Assembly (NCBI RefSeq): GCF_003634315.1
Contig: NZ_RBXL01000001.1
Coordinates: forward strand, 5,498,501 to 5,562,500
Length of the DNA stretch: 64,000 bases
Source: Thiocapsa rosea
GTDB taxonomy: Bacteria; Pseudomonadota; Gammaproteobacteria; Chromatiales; Chromatiaceae
Direction: 5' to 3'
Below the pieces are notes generated by a model. That model did not search any database. It was not told the DNA's origin and was given only the letters and a program-made list of their open reading frames with translations. The translations under genes and the position numbers were made by a program. Below are positions 9,017 through 17,375 of the stretch, piece after piece (position 1 is the first letter of the stretch; each line of letters starts with the position of its first letter).

Positions 9017-10510
9017 GGGCTCTCCCGGAATTCAGGGAAAGCGCTAAAATATTTAAAAACATGACGTTGTAGTCATTTTGACCGAACACGTTGGTTGAAA
9101 ATATCGCTGGACGCACCCCGTCCAAGCCATTTTTAAGCGGTTGTTTTTCATTGATCAGCGCGCGAAAACCCGATAACCGCACAGATCGAGGTACACCCTC
9201 TGGTAGAGCCGGCGCAGGTTGCTCAAGCCATAGCACCGCCGTTTTAATACTTTGATCTTGTTGTTGAGACCTTCGACGAAACCGCTCGTGTGTCGTTCGG
9301 TAAAATAATTGGTGATCTCGTCCCAATGACGGCGCAACGTTTTCAGGAAGGATTGAAAACACGTCATCTCGGCGTTCTTGACCCGTCGCATCCAGCCACT
9401 GAGTTTGCGCTTGGCCTGACCTTTGGACAGGGGCATGTCGTAGACCTCGGTGAGGGCTTGGCTGAGGGCATGAGCTTGCGCGAGTTGCGGGGAATAGGCG
9501 AACAACCGGGCGCGGATCCGCCGTTCCTCGGCGCTCAAGTCGGATTCGCGCTTGCGCAGGATCCACTGGACGTTCTTGAGCCCGCCGTACTCGGTTTTCG
9601 ACAGGTCGCGCTTGAGCCGGCGCAGTTCTGTCTTGCGCAACGTCTCCACGGCGTCGCGATACAAACGCGCGACATGGAAGCGATCGGCGCAGATGGCGAC
9701 GTGCGTGCCGAAGACGGCCTTGGCCGCACCGATGAAGCCGCTGTACAGGTCGGTGCACACGACGCGAACGGTGCGCCGCAAGGATTTTGGGATCGTGCGC
9801 AAAAACGCCTCGATGGTCGCGCGCTTACGGTCCTTGAGCACGGCGAGGATGCTCAGGGTGTCCTCGACCCTGGCGCTGACGATCACCACGAAATTGCCGT
9901 GGCCTTTGGTCAAGGCGATCTCGTCGAGCCCGAGCACGGGCAGCGCCGTGAGCGTCGTCCAGTCGATCTGGCTCGGGACGCACCGATCGAGAATACCGTC
10001 GAGGTGCTCCGGGGTGACGGCCTCCTTGTGCGCGACGTCTTCCAGGGTGCTGTTGATCAGGGCGCGCATCAGGCTGTGTTCGAACGCACGGGTGAAGCCG
10101 CTGCGCGGGTCGTACCAGTCCACCCGTTGGGTGGTGGTGGGATGATCCCGGCAATCGGGGCAGCGATACCGTTTGGGACGAATGAGAATTTCGGTGCGAT
10201 GCTCGAAGATCGACAGATGGCGCAACCGCCGTTCTTCACCGAGTCCATGCGGCTCAGTGATGCGTCGGCCGCAGCTCCGGCACTGCGTGCCCTCCTCGGT
10301 GCTGTGCACATGAATTTCCAGCACAGCGGCGTCCGTGATCTCGACGCGGTCGATGGCGATCTGCGGCAGTCCGAGCAGGCGCAGGAGTTGGCTCTGGTCA
10401 ATCATCGGTTTTCCATTGAGTTAAAAGCGTTCGAATGGAAGTTTACCAAGATTGGCTGCGTAGAACACTGATTTTACTAAACTTGGCGTTCCCTGAGATC
10501 CGGGAGAGCC
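9017..10510 (-). mobile_element. ISL3-family insertion sequence, intact
   Basis: The tips are GGCTCTCCCGGAATTCAGGGAA at 9017 and, inward from 10510, GGCTCTCCCGGATCTCAGGGAA, typical ISL3 ends. Perfect 8-bp direct repeats TACGCCGG flank it (9009-9016 and 10511-10518). Length is 1494 bp with one transposase. It interrupts the DUF5372-like gene. Confidence 0.95.
9155..10405 (-). CDS. ISL3-family transposase
   Basis: A 416-residue protein with the N-terminal zinc-binding region CRSCGRR ... YRCPDC. A DDE core follows (VLGLDEIALTKGHGNFV, VVCTDLYSGFIGAAK, then ERHTSGFVEGLNNKIKVLKRRCYG), diagnostic for ISL3. Full-length and undamaged inside well-matched tips, so probably active. It catalyses cut-and-paste transposition on its own ends. 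Confidence 0.94.
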   Translation of the reverse strand: MIDQSQLLRLLGLPQIAIDRVEITDAAVLEIHVHSTEEGTQCRSCGRRITEPHGLGEERRLRHLSIFEHRTEILIRPKRYRCPDCRDHPTTTQRVDWYDPRSGFTRAFEHSLMRALINSTLEDVAHKEAVTPEHLDGILDRCVPSQIDWTTLTALPVLGLDEIALTKGHGNFVVIVSARVEDTLSILAVLKDRKRATIEAFLRTIPKSLRRTVRVVCTDLYSGFIGAAKAVFGTHVAICADRFHVARLYRDAVETLRKTELRRLKRDLSKTEYGGLKNVQWILRKRESDLSAEERRIRARLFAYSPQLAQAHALSQALTEVYDMPLSKGQAKRKLSGWMRRVKNAEMTCFQSFLKTLRRHWDEITNYFTERHTSGFVEGLNNKIKVLKRRCYGLSNLRRLYQRVYLDLCGYRVFAR

Positions 10511-10946
10511 TACGCCGGACGGTCACCCGCTCGGGGGTGCCGTCGAAGTGGTGGTGGGTATTGTGTCGTGGCGTCCTTGGACGTCGATTACCCCAAGGCC
10601 GAAAAGGTCGTTCTGATTTGGGACAATCTCAACACCCATGCACCGGCGTCGCTGTACAAGGCATTCCCACCGCAGGAAGCGCGTCGACTCCTGGACCGCT
10701 TGGAGATTCACGACACCCCCAAACACAGCAGCTGGCTCGACATCGCCGAGATCGAACTCAGCGTCTTCACCAAGCAGTGTCTGGATCGGCGCATCGACGA
10801 CATCGACACCCTGCGCAGCGAGGCCAAGGCCTGGGCGGATCGCCGCAATGCTTCCGGGGCCGTTGTCGACTGGCAGTTCACGACCGACAATGCACGCATA
10901 AAGCTCAAGCGCCTATATCCGCAACTTAAGGAGGAATGAGGTACTA

Positions 10947-11654
10947 GGATCCGCGTCTCGTCCTGCCTGACGGTCGCGGTCGTGAAAACGCAACATCCAA
11001 AAGCCGCATTGCGAAACGAAGCTAACCTTTGCCGACCTGTCGCGATCTTCGCACCTCATGCCTCATTGTAACGCCGGGCGCACTATGGATCCGGCGTCCG
11101 AACGCGAGACTCACCTACACCGCGTTCCTACACCTGCGCCAGTGCCCGATTCCCTGTCAGCTCAAGTTGGAAACGACCCCGAAGCTTGCTTCCGAGCGGA
11201 TCACCGGTATATTTTCCAAGCTTCAGCGTTCTACGGTGCGCTGGTCTCTTCCCCAGACTTCCAGAGCCGCAGACGTGGCGTCGCCGGAAGGCCGGGCGCA
11301 ACGTGAATCGCTCGACAGCCGAACTATGATCTTGGGGAGCATCCGGAACTCTCGGCTCCTAGGGGACTCGCGGCCACATCGGTCCAACTGCCACCCGTCA
11401 AATCGACCCGAAGCCGTCCGGACTCTCCAACTGTTCCGGAAGAAAACCTACCGGATATCGAAACGCATTGGCATCCGCATCGATGTCTTCGAAAACGCTC
11501 CTTCGTCAAGCCCCAACCTTTACCGGAATCAGCGCATGGCATTCATCGAGAAACAGATCGAACGCATTTTCCGAAGACACTATGGTCTGACCAAGCGGTT
11601 GCGCCTCCGGACACTGGCACAGGGACTACCCGGACGACCGCCTCTCGTGATCTA
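10947..11654. other. Unassigned stretch
   Basis: A 230-codon plus-strand frame runs through 11029-11721, but it crosses the tip of the next IS630, has no recognisable domain, and its composition (many Arg, Ser and Pro) looks like chance reading of non-coding DNA. I see no gene. The original host sequence is rejoined here after the nested block that starts at 992. Confidence 0.5.
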
Positions 11655-11834
11655 TACCTCTTATAGGCATAAACTCAACTTTCCTCATGTCGACTCTCAG
11701 CAATGCTCGATAACATTCTGACTTCGAGTTAGACTTGACACTACCGATGGGCCGTCTTGTAGTTTTTTTGCGACGATGATCAGAATCGAGTTCTCCGAGC
11801 AGGATTTGAAGAAAATACAGCAGTTGCGTTACGC

Positions 11835-11966
11835 GGCCTCGATCATCCCTTCGCCCACAGCGGCCACCGAATGCGTCGTCAGGCCATCCTGGCCTGACGG
11901 AATCAGGGCTGGAAGCCCTGACGACGCAAGGATCGCCAGCAGTTGGACCAAACGATGATCAAGGCC
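11835..11966. mobile_element. 132-bp MITE with DUF6399-IS tips
   Basis: The tips GGCCTCGATCATC and GATGATCAAGGCC match the ends of the DUF6399-type IS at 30786-32656. The 8-bp target duplication CGTTACGC is perfect (11827-11834 and 11967-11974). No coding capacity. An internal hairpin (GCGTCGTCAGG ... CCTGACGACGC) could fold. Presumably moved in trans by the DUF6399 transposase. Confidence 0.9.
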
Positions 11967-12811
11967 CGTTACGCGCATCCACACCCAAGGGTGCGCAGGC
12001 GAATGGAGGTGCTGTGGCTGAAGAGCCAGGGCCTTGCGCACCGGGAGATTTGTCGGCTCGCGGGAATTTCCAGCAACACCCTACGGCAGTACCTCGGGAT
12101 GTTTCAGTCCGGTGGTATCAAGAAGCTGATGGAGCTCAACTTCTACGCCCCGACGAGCGAGTTGGAGCAGCATCGCTATCGACTCGAAGCCGTCTATTTT
12201 CGCAAGCATCCGCCTGCGACCATCAACGAGGCGGCGACCATGATCGAGGAGCTGACGGGAATCAAGCGCAGTCCGAGCGCCGTGGGGCGGTTTCTCAATT
12301 CGCTCGGCATGGCTCCGAGAAGAGTCGGAACCATACCCTCGAAAGCCGACCCTGAGGAGCAAGAACATTTTCGTATCAATAAGTTAGAGCCGCGCCCCGA
12401 AGAAGCCAGACAGGGTAAACGCGCTATTTTTTTGTCGATGCTGCTCACTTTGTATTGGGTGCCTTTCTCGGTATTCTGTGGTCATTCTCCCGTCTCTTTG
12501 TAAAGACTTCCGCCGGGAGAAAACGTTTCAACGTGCTCGGTGCGTTGAACGCGATCACACATGAACTGGTGATGGTTACGAACGATACCTATATCACCGC
12601 GGACAGCGTCTGCGACCTGTTGCGACGCATTGCCATGCTGAATCTCGACGTGCCTATCACGCTGGTTATGGATAATGCGCGCTACCAGAAGTGCAATATC
12701 GTTATAGCGCTGGCTTCGCAACTGAATATCGAATTGCTTTATCTTCCCGCCTATTCACCGAATTTAAACCTGATCGAGCGGCTGTGGAAGTTCGTCAAGA
12801 AAAAAGTCCTT

Positions 12812-13912
12812 GGTGATTAGCGTCGTCCCTCAGCCAGCGATTTTCGAGCCGGCAGGCTCACGGAGTGAGCCACCCCCGGGCGCATACTGTCGGACATCTC
12901 CACCCGCAGCGAGGCCGACGGCGATGCCGCAGAACCCGATTCAATTCCAGCCGGGCATGTCCCTGGACGATTTCTTCGCACGCTACGGCACCGAAGCCCA
13001 GTGCGCCGCGGCCCTGGAGGCGTCGCGGTGGCCGCAGGGGTTCGTTTGTCCGCACTGCGGAGCCACCTCGCACAGTCGCTTCCACGCCGACGGGCGCACC
13101 TACTGGCAGTGCGCGCAGTGCCGGGTGCAGACCTCGCTGACGTGCGGGACCCTGTTCGAGAGTTCCAAGCTGCCGCTGACCAAATGGTTTCAAGCCATGT
13201 ACCTGGTGACGCAGAACAAGAACAACCTCTCGGCACTGTCGCTCAAACGCCATCTCGGCGTGTGTTATCGCACCGCCTGGCGGCTCAAGCACAAACTCCT
13301 CGAAGCCATGGCCGAGCGCGAGTCCGGTCGCCTCCTCACCGGCGTGGTTGTTGCCGACGACGCCGTCGTCGGGGGCAAGCGCCGCGGCGGCAAACGCGGA
13401 CGCGGCTCCGAAGGCAAGGCCGTGTTCATCGCCGCGGTGGAAGTCGGCGACGACGGTCATCCCCGACACGTGCGCTTCGACCCGCTCCCCGATCTGAAGG
13501 GCGACACGCTGCGCGCGTGGGTGCGCAAGGCGCTGGATCCCGACGCACACCTCGTCACCGACGCCTTCGCGAGCCTCGGCTGCGCCGGGGCAGAAGTCGC
13601 CGCCTACGGGGCGATCGTGGTCAGCCCGCGCAAATCCAGCGAGATCGATGCGTTCCGCTGGGTCAATACCGTCATCTCCAACCTCAAGACCGCGATCCGG
13701 GGCACCTATCACCACGTCAACGTCCACAAGTACTTGGCGCGCTACCTCGCCGAGGCGCAGTATCGCCTGAACCGCCGGTTCGATCTGCCCTCGCTGGTCG
13801 GGCGACTCCTCCATGCCAGCGTCCGCACCCCGCCCAGCCCCGAGAAATGGCTGCGCCAGGGCGCCGTCCGCACGGCGTGAAATGCTCTGGCTGAGGCACG
13901 ACGCTAATCACC
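12812..13912 (+). mobile_element. IS1595-family insertion sequence, intact
   Basis: The tips are GGTGATTAGCGTCGTCCCTC at 12812 and, inward from 13912, GGTGATTAGCGTCGTGCCTC. The flanking 8-bp repeats AAGTCCTT (12804-12811 and 13913-13920) are perfect, as expected for IS1595. Length is 1101 bp. Inserted in the IS630 transposase gene. Confidence 0.95.
12924..13880 (+). CDS. IS1595-family transposase
   Basis: From ATG 12924 (MPQNPIQFQPGMSLDDFFARYG) 318 residues follow. The N-terminal zinc ribbon is FVCPHCG ... WQCAQCR. The ISXO2-like catalytic domain follows (VVVADDAVVGGKRRGGKRGRG, then HLVTDAF, then IVVSPRKSSEIDAFRWVNTVISNLKTAIRGTYHHVN). The in-frame extension upstream of 12924 lies in the IS tip and is unlikely to be translated. 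Complete, so probably active. Confidence 0.92.
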   Translation: MPQNPIQFQPGMSLDDFFARYGTEAQCAAALEASRWPQGFVCPHCGATSHSRFHADGRTYWQCAQCRVQTSLTCGTLFESSKLPLTKWFQAMYLVTQNKNNLSALSLKRHLGVCYRTAWRLKHKLLEAMAERESGRLLTGVVVADDAVVGGKRRGGKRGRGSEGKAVFIAAVEVGDDGHPRHVRFDPLPDLKGDTLRAWVRKALDPDAHLVTDAFASLGCAGAEVAAYGAIVVSPRKSSEIDAFRWVNTVISNLKTAIRGTYHHVNVHKYLARYLAEAQYRLNRRFDLPSLVGRLLHASVRTPPSPEKWLRQGAVRTA

Positions 13913-14076
13913 AAGTCCTTTACTCGAAATACTATCCCAATTTCGCCGAGTTCCGAGATGCAATCACCGACTGCCTAAAACAAACGCACACCACGCACAA
14001 GAAGGAGCTGGACTCTTTACTCACGCTGAAATTCCAGGCATTCAAGAAATGCGAGCTTGTGCCTATATGAGGTATA

Positions 14077-14163
14077 CATGGCTTGCAAGCACTTGGTCAC
14101 CCGCAGCTTTGAGCTCTCACGCAGGGTTTCGGACGTCAGCGAGGTCTGCACCCGGCACTGCGC
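14077..14163 (-). pseudogene. Fragment of an IS1595-type transposase
   Basis: The minus strand reads QCRVQTSLTSETLRESSKLRVTKCLQAMY, matching residues just after the zinc ribbon of the intact IS1595 transposase (QCRVQTSLTCGTLFESSKLPLTKWFQAMY) with substitutions. It is cut at GTATAC by the IS630 element. Confidence 0.75.
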
Positions 14164-14165
14164 AC

Positions 14166-14350
14166 CCAACACGCCTGACATACCGCCAACACTCGGCGAG
14201 GCCATGCACAAGGTGGCGAAGCTCGGCGGTTTTCTTGGGCGTAAGTGCGACGGCCGACCTGGCGCCACCGCACTCTGGCGCGGCCTCGCGCGACTGTCCG
14301 ATATCACCGAAACATTTTCGATCTTTCATCCGCCGATCCCGGCCAGACCT
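14166..14350 (+). pseudogene. C-terminal fragment of a Tn5-like (IS4-group) transposase
   Basis: The frame reads PPTLGEAMHKVAKLGGFLGRKCDGRPGATALWRGLARLSDI. This parallels the C-terminus of the transposase ending at 50194 (PSLDTMVRMIATLGGFLNRKGDG ... WIGLQRIPDF). No other part of that gene is nearby. Confidence 0.75.
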
Positions 14351-14497
14351 TAGGAGCTGTGTTCGGTGTGGGCAATAGACAGGGTAAGCGAGGGCGTGAG
14401 GTTACACTTTACAGCCGAAGACGCCGCATGGGCTTTCTCCTCGAAGCGCCTTCGTCCAACAAATGGTAAACCCGTCGCCCCTATGACACCATCGCCC

Positions 14498-15469
14498 CTA
14501 CCCGTCGCCGCGTTGGGGGTGGCCGAAAGGATGATCGACACCTCCACGTCGATAAAAACGGTACGTTGGGTATAACCTGTTCTTGTATGTAATGCCTAAC
14601 AGCCCTCTAGCGGCGTTCTTTAAACTGCTCATGTTGGCAGCATACCGGAACTCATATTTAAGTGGAATCTTTGCCGGCACTAGCCCTACTGACGCTGCAA
14701 ATATGTCAAGTGATTTTCGATGAAAGCAATTTATGTGCTCAAGCGGCTGAACAGGCATTAATAGAGGTCTTGATGATGGAGTTACGTCCCAGCTGATACG
14801 ATGCACTCGTTTTTCCATGCCAGTGCCATTTGGCACGCTTATTTTCAGAAGGCCATTGGGTTTCAACTTGCGTACTAGGCCAGTTAAAATCCGATGTGGA
14901 TTGGCAAGATGCTCAAATACCTGTTCGGTGTTGATTAAATCAAAGTAAGTTTCCGAATCTAAAAAAAATGGGTCAATCATGGGAATGCCATTTGCGTGTG
15001 CTTGGGCCATCTTGGATTCAGAAAGATCGGCACCATAGACCTGGCAACCAAACGACTTAGCCACTTGGCACCAGTGTCCCCACCCCATTCCGAAATCGAG
15101 AAAGTTCGCATCTTTTGGATTTATCGCGAGGTAGCTAAGTACCGTAACAACTTCTGAAACGTAGGCAAGAGCCTGCTGGACGGATCTTCGTCCTTCATTG
15201 TATATTTGCGAATCTTTAGGCTCGATCCAAATCTCGTAAAGGCTATTAAGTAGATCGTCGTCACCGACCTGCCGCTGCCAGATGAGCCCACAAGCTGCGC
15301 ATTGATCGAGGATATAATCCATGCCATCAAGAGACCCTTTTGGAATGCGGTTCCGGTAATAGCTATTTAACCACCGAAGCAATTCTGGGTTGGAAAATGG
15401 AATAGAGAGCAACGTGATTTTTGAACTGTTTCCGCAAGTTGGGCATTTGACTCTTTCAATAAACATCAT
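14498..15469 (-). CDS. Class I SAM-dependent methyltransferase with N-terminal zinc motif
   Basis: A 323-residue protein. The N-terminus has two Cys pairs (VKCPTCGNSS and DQCAACGLIWQR), a zinc-knuckle layout seen in sugar methyltransferases. A Rossmann core follows, with motif I FLDFGMGWGHWCQVAKSFG, acidic loop YGADLSESKM, and FDLINTEQVFEHLANP before a KPNGLLKISVPN strand. It likely methylates a nucleotide sugar or glycan. Its ATG overlaps the stop of the upstream ORF (ATGA), suggesting translational coupling. The last about 20 residues (RRGGVDHPFGHPQRGDG) look foreign, so the 3' end may have been replaced by insertion debris. Confidence 0.8.
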   Translation of the reverse strand: MMFIERVKCPTCGNSSKITLLSIPFSNPELLRWLNSYYRNRIPKGSLDGMDYILDQCAACGLIWQRQVGDDDLLNSLYEIWIEPKDSQIYNEGRRSVQQALAYVSEVVTVLSYLAINPKDANFLDFGMGWGHWCQVAKSFGCQVYGADLSESKMAQAHANGIPMIDPFFLDSETYFDLINTEQVFEHLANPHRILTGLVRKLKPNGLLKISVPNGTGMEKRVHRISWDVTPSSRPLLMPVQPLEHINCFHRKSLDIFAASVGLVPAKIPLKYEFRYAANMSSLKNAARGLLGITYKNRLYPTYRFYRRGGVDHPFGHPQRGDG

Positions 15470-15660
15470 GGCAACCTCACAAGTTCTAGAGCTGATATGT
15501 TCTGACCTGCAACGGGCCGTTTCAGAAGGAACTTCGGCAGCAATTCCCGCCGAAAAACGTCCCCTATAGGCAACAGTAGGTTAGCGCAGTCTCGAAAAAA
15601 GTCTTCATAAACTTTCAGAAAAGAATCAGTATACTGCCGCGCAAATCTAAGGTTGCGAGG
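15466..15660 (-). pseudogene. 3' remnant of an unknown gene, coupled to the methyltransferase
   Basis: The frame (NLRFARQYTDSFLKVYEDFFRDCANLLLPIGDVFRRELLPKF ... LELVRLP) ends in a TGA that overlaps the methyltransferase ATG. Its codon use resembles the neighbouring host gene. Upstream it is cut by the IS4-like transposase copy starting about 15670, so the 5' part is missing. No family recognised. Confidence 0.5.
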
Positions 15661-15669
15661 CGGATTCCG

Positions 15670-16674
15670 ATGAGTGCGCCTTTCGTCCGTAAACAACTGA
15701 GCGCCGTAGGCCTGCTACAGACAGCGCGGCGGGTGTTCGGGACGATCCCAGATACGCCCGGCAACGCGATTGCGCTGGTCGATCAGCTGACGTTGGGGCT
15801 TGCGTTGTTCGGGTGAAGTATCCCTCGCTGTTGCAGTTCGAGCACGACTGCCGGGAAGAGACGACGAGGGCGAATCTCCAAGCACTCTCCGGCGTGGAGC
15901 GCGCCCCGAGCGACACGCCCTTTCGCGACCGCCTTGATGCGGTGGATCCGAACCACCTGCGTCCGCTGTACAGGACACTGTTCGCCGAGTTGCAGCGCGA
16001 AAGGGGCTGGAGGGGTTTGCCTGCCTCGATGACAGTTATCTGCTCTCGCTCGTAGGCACGGGCTACTTCTCCTCGCAGACGATCCACTGTGCGCAGTGCG
16101 CCGAGAAACACCATCGCAACGGCGCCTCCTATCACCAGCTGCTCGGGGCGATGCTGGTGCATCCGGACGGCGCGGAGGTTTCCCCGCTCGCCCCCGAGCC
16201 GATCCTCAAGCCCGACGGGGCGTAGAAAAACGACTGCGAGCGCAAGGCCGCCAAGCGCCTGCTCACGGATCTGCGCCGCGAACACCCGCATCCGAAGCTG
16301 ATCGTCATGGAAGACGCGTTGGCTTCCAATGGTCCGCAGATTCGCCATCTACAAGCGCTTGATCTACTTTTTATTCTCGGCGCCAAACAGAGTGACCATA
16401 CGTTATCTGTTCGACCGGGTGGCGGCCAGCAGCGCGCCGACCACCGAAGCGAGGCGCAGCGAGGAGAACGGATTCCGCCACCCCTTACGCTACCTCAACG
16501 GCGTCCCGTTGAACGACGCCAACTTCGACCTCGAGGTGAACGTCCTCGAGTATTCCGAGCACGCCCCCGACGTTAATATCGTCCACTTCTTCTGGGTGAC
16601 CGATATCCCCGTGGACAACAGCAACCTGATGCCCCTTATGCAAGGAGCCCGCGCACGCTGGAAGAAAACAGTCC
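15670..16674 (+). pseudogene. Degenerate IS4-like DDE transposase
   Basis: It begins MSAPFVRKQLSAVGLLQTARRVFGTIPDTPG. Reading then needs several frame changes (for example after LALFG and near 16010), and there is a TAG at about 16225 before KNDCERKAAKRLL. Later segments are LIVMEDALASNGPQIRHLQALD, NGVPLNDANFDLEVNVLEY and VTDIPVDNSNLMPLMQGARARWK. Coding stops in RWK, where family members continue IENE with the catalytic Glu. A serine-recombinase fragment follows directly. Confidence 0.75.
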
Positions 16675-16947
16675 GCAGACCTTGAGCATTTGATACCAGT
16701 CCCGCTAGCTGCGCGCCAAGCGCGAGATCTCGATGCCGAGGACGATGCCGACATGATCCAGACCGACTTCGGCCATCAGCCGCTGAAAGCCGGGCCGACC
16801 CTCGACGCTCGCCCCGGAACGGCACAGGTCCTCATCGATCAGGAGGATCTGCGAGGGAGACCAGCCCGGCTTGACCGCCCGATCCAGCAAGGCGTACTGC
16901 AGCCGGGTCGACTCCTGGTGGCGCTCCACTCGCTGCAGCGTGGATTC
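16675..16947 (-). pseudogene. Fragment of the serine-recombinase element
   Basis: The minus strand matches about 270 bp of the recombinase at 23818-25974, covering residues RTRLQYALLDRAV through PGFQRLMAEVGLDHVGIVLGIEISRLAR. It is cut at both ends. It abuts a transposase gene at the same RW motif that full copies occupy elsewhere, so it is probably the remnant of a third insertion after deletion. Confidence 0.8.
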
Positions 16948-17200
16948 AGCGAAATCAAGCAGAGGATCGGCAGTGCCCAGACGCAAACGCTCAACCCCGA
17001 TGACGTCACCAACCATCTCCGGTTCTGCATGGTGGCCACCACCGTTACCTGGATCTACGGGCCCGCTTAAAAAAAATTCCCCGCGCTTCGTACCGAACCA
17101 CCGCTCGCACATAATCTCGCCAACTCGGGTTTCGGGGTCAACTGCGGAGATCCCAGCCACGGCACCCGAAATGCCCTCATCGCTGCTGTCATGGTGCTGG
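16948..17200 (+). pseudogene. Transposase C-terminal fragment
   Basis: The frame LNPDDVTNHLRFCMVATTVTWIYGPA, after one stop, continues as KKFPALRTEPPLAHNLANSGFG and GTRNALIAAVMVLVA. It looks like the C-terminus of a DDE transposase of a family I cannot name. Broken and incomplete. Confidence 0.45.
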
Positions 17201-17375
17201 TCGCCTGAGAAAAACGAGAAACTTCAGGGAGAGAACAGGTAGCACGATCCCCTGCCCATGAAAGACGAAAGACCGAGGCAACCATCAGATTTGCAATGCC
17301 CCTTAGGGACACACGGGTGCTACTGCGATAGACTCTCACCTGCGCCAAAGAGCCTCAATCCAACGGAAGTCCAGC

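Larger units (their letters stand above)
8573..10526 (-). pseudogene. DUF5372-like protein, split by ISL3 and frameshifted
   Basis: Removing the ISL3 and one copy of its 8-bp duplication joins a GTG at 10526 (VTVRRTRHP) to the region below 9008 (FDGQSLEVFSAVTLQGELKLVLVLPDGTRLRVPATWTDL). The RHPFDGQSLEV and LPDGTRLRVPATWTD pattern matches DUF5372 proteins, which commonly sit beside serine recombinases of this kind. One base is missing between HP and FDG, so the gene was frameshifted as well as interrupted. The downstream frame overlaps the small ORF. Family call is from motif memory. Confidence 0.6.
4458..10559 (-). mobile_element. Serine-recombinase element (type 1) inserted in IS630
   Basis: The DNA between the two IS630 halves holds a large serine recombinase, a small overlapping ORF and a DUF5372-like gene, all on the minus strand. 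A group II intron and an ISL3 are inserted into it. The boundaries are inferred from where IS630 coding stops (LLD, at TTGGAT) and resumes (TTGGAC), a possible TTGGA core. No inverted repeats are seen, as expected for serine recombination. It is a diverged relative of the two identical elements at 23787 and 47367 and lies in the same orientation relative to its host transposase. Confidence 0.7.
3678..10939 (+). pseudogene. IS630 transposase, interrupted; -1 frameshift site at A7
   Basis: The N-terminal HTH part starts at ATG 3678 (MIKYVVRLTEEERTAL). The zero frame ends at 4118, but a -1 slip on seven A (4104-4110) continues as LKKNALKPHLRTCWVIPPEHNAEFV and on to VICLDEQPTQLIGE, which holds the first catalytic Asp. 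Coding stops at KELLD (about 4457). It resumes at about 10560 with VDYPKAEKVVLIWDNLNTHAP and ends with LYPQLKEE at 10939, after a PKHSSWLDIAEIE motif. Joining the two halves restores a normal IS630 protein, so only the insertion inactivates it. Programmed frameshifting is known in this family. Confidence 0.85.
3600..10944 (+). mobile_element. IS630-family element (no. 1), split by a 6.1-kb insertion
   Basis: The tips are GTACCCCGTTCCGCCTAA at 3600 and, read inward from 10944, GTACCTCATTCCTCCTTAA. TA dinucleotides flank both ends (3598-3599 and 10945-10946), as expected for IS630. The TA is the centre of the CTAG duplicated by the IS1182-type element, so this IS landed in the tip of the older one. 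A serine-recombinase element interrupts its transposase gene between about 4458 and 10559. Confidence 0.85.
11776..14070 (+). pseudogene. IS630 transposase, interrupted twice; T7 frameshift site
   Basis: The gene starts MIRIEFSEQDLKKIQQLRYA. Removal of the MITE joins it in frame to HPHPRVRRRMEVLWLKSQGL and an HTH region. At seven T (12426-12432) a -1 slip is needed to read FFVDAAHFVLGAFLG, which holds the first catalytic Asp. It then reads ITLVMDNARYQKC and LPAYSPNLNLIERLWKFVKKKVL. Removal of the IS1595 joins to YSKYYPNFAEFRDAI and a stop at 14070. Apart from the two insertions the coding sequence is coherent. Confidence 0.85.
11655..14074 (+). mobile_element. IS630-family element (no. 2), carrying a MITE and an IS1595
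   Basis: The tips are TACCTCTTATAGGCATAAACTC at 11655 and, inward from 14074, TACCTCATATAGGCACAAGCTC, with TA on both sides (11653-11654 and 14075-14076). Two later insertions with their own target duplications split the transposase gene. Lower GC than the neighbouring ISs. Confidence 0.85.

Noticed and set aside
11029-11721. 230-residue plus-strand ORF
   Set aside because: Crosses the tip of IS630 no. 2 and has no domain; composition looks non-coding.
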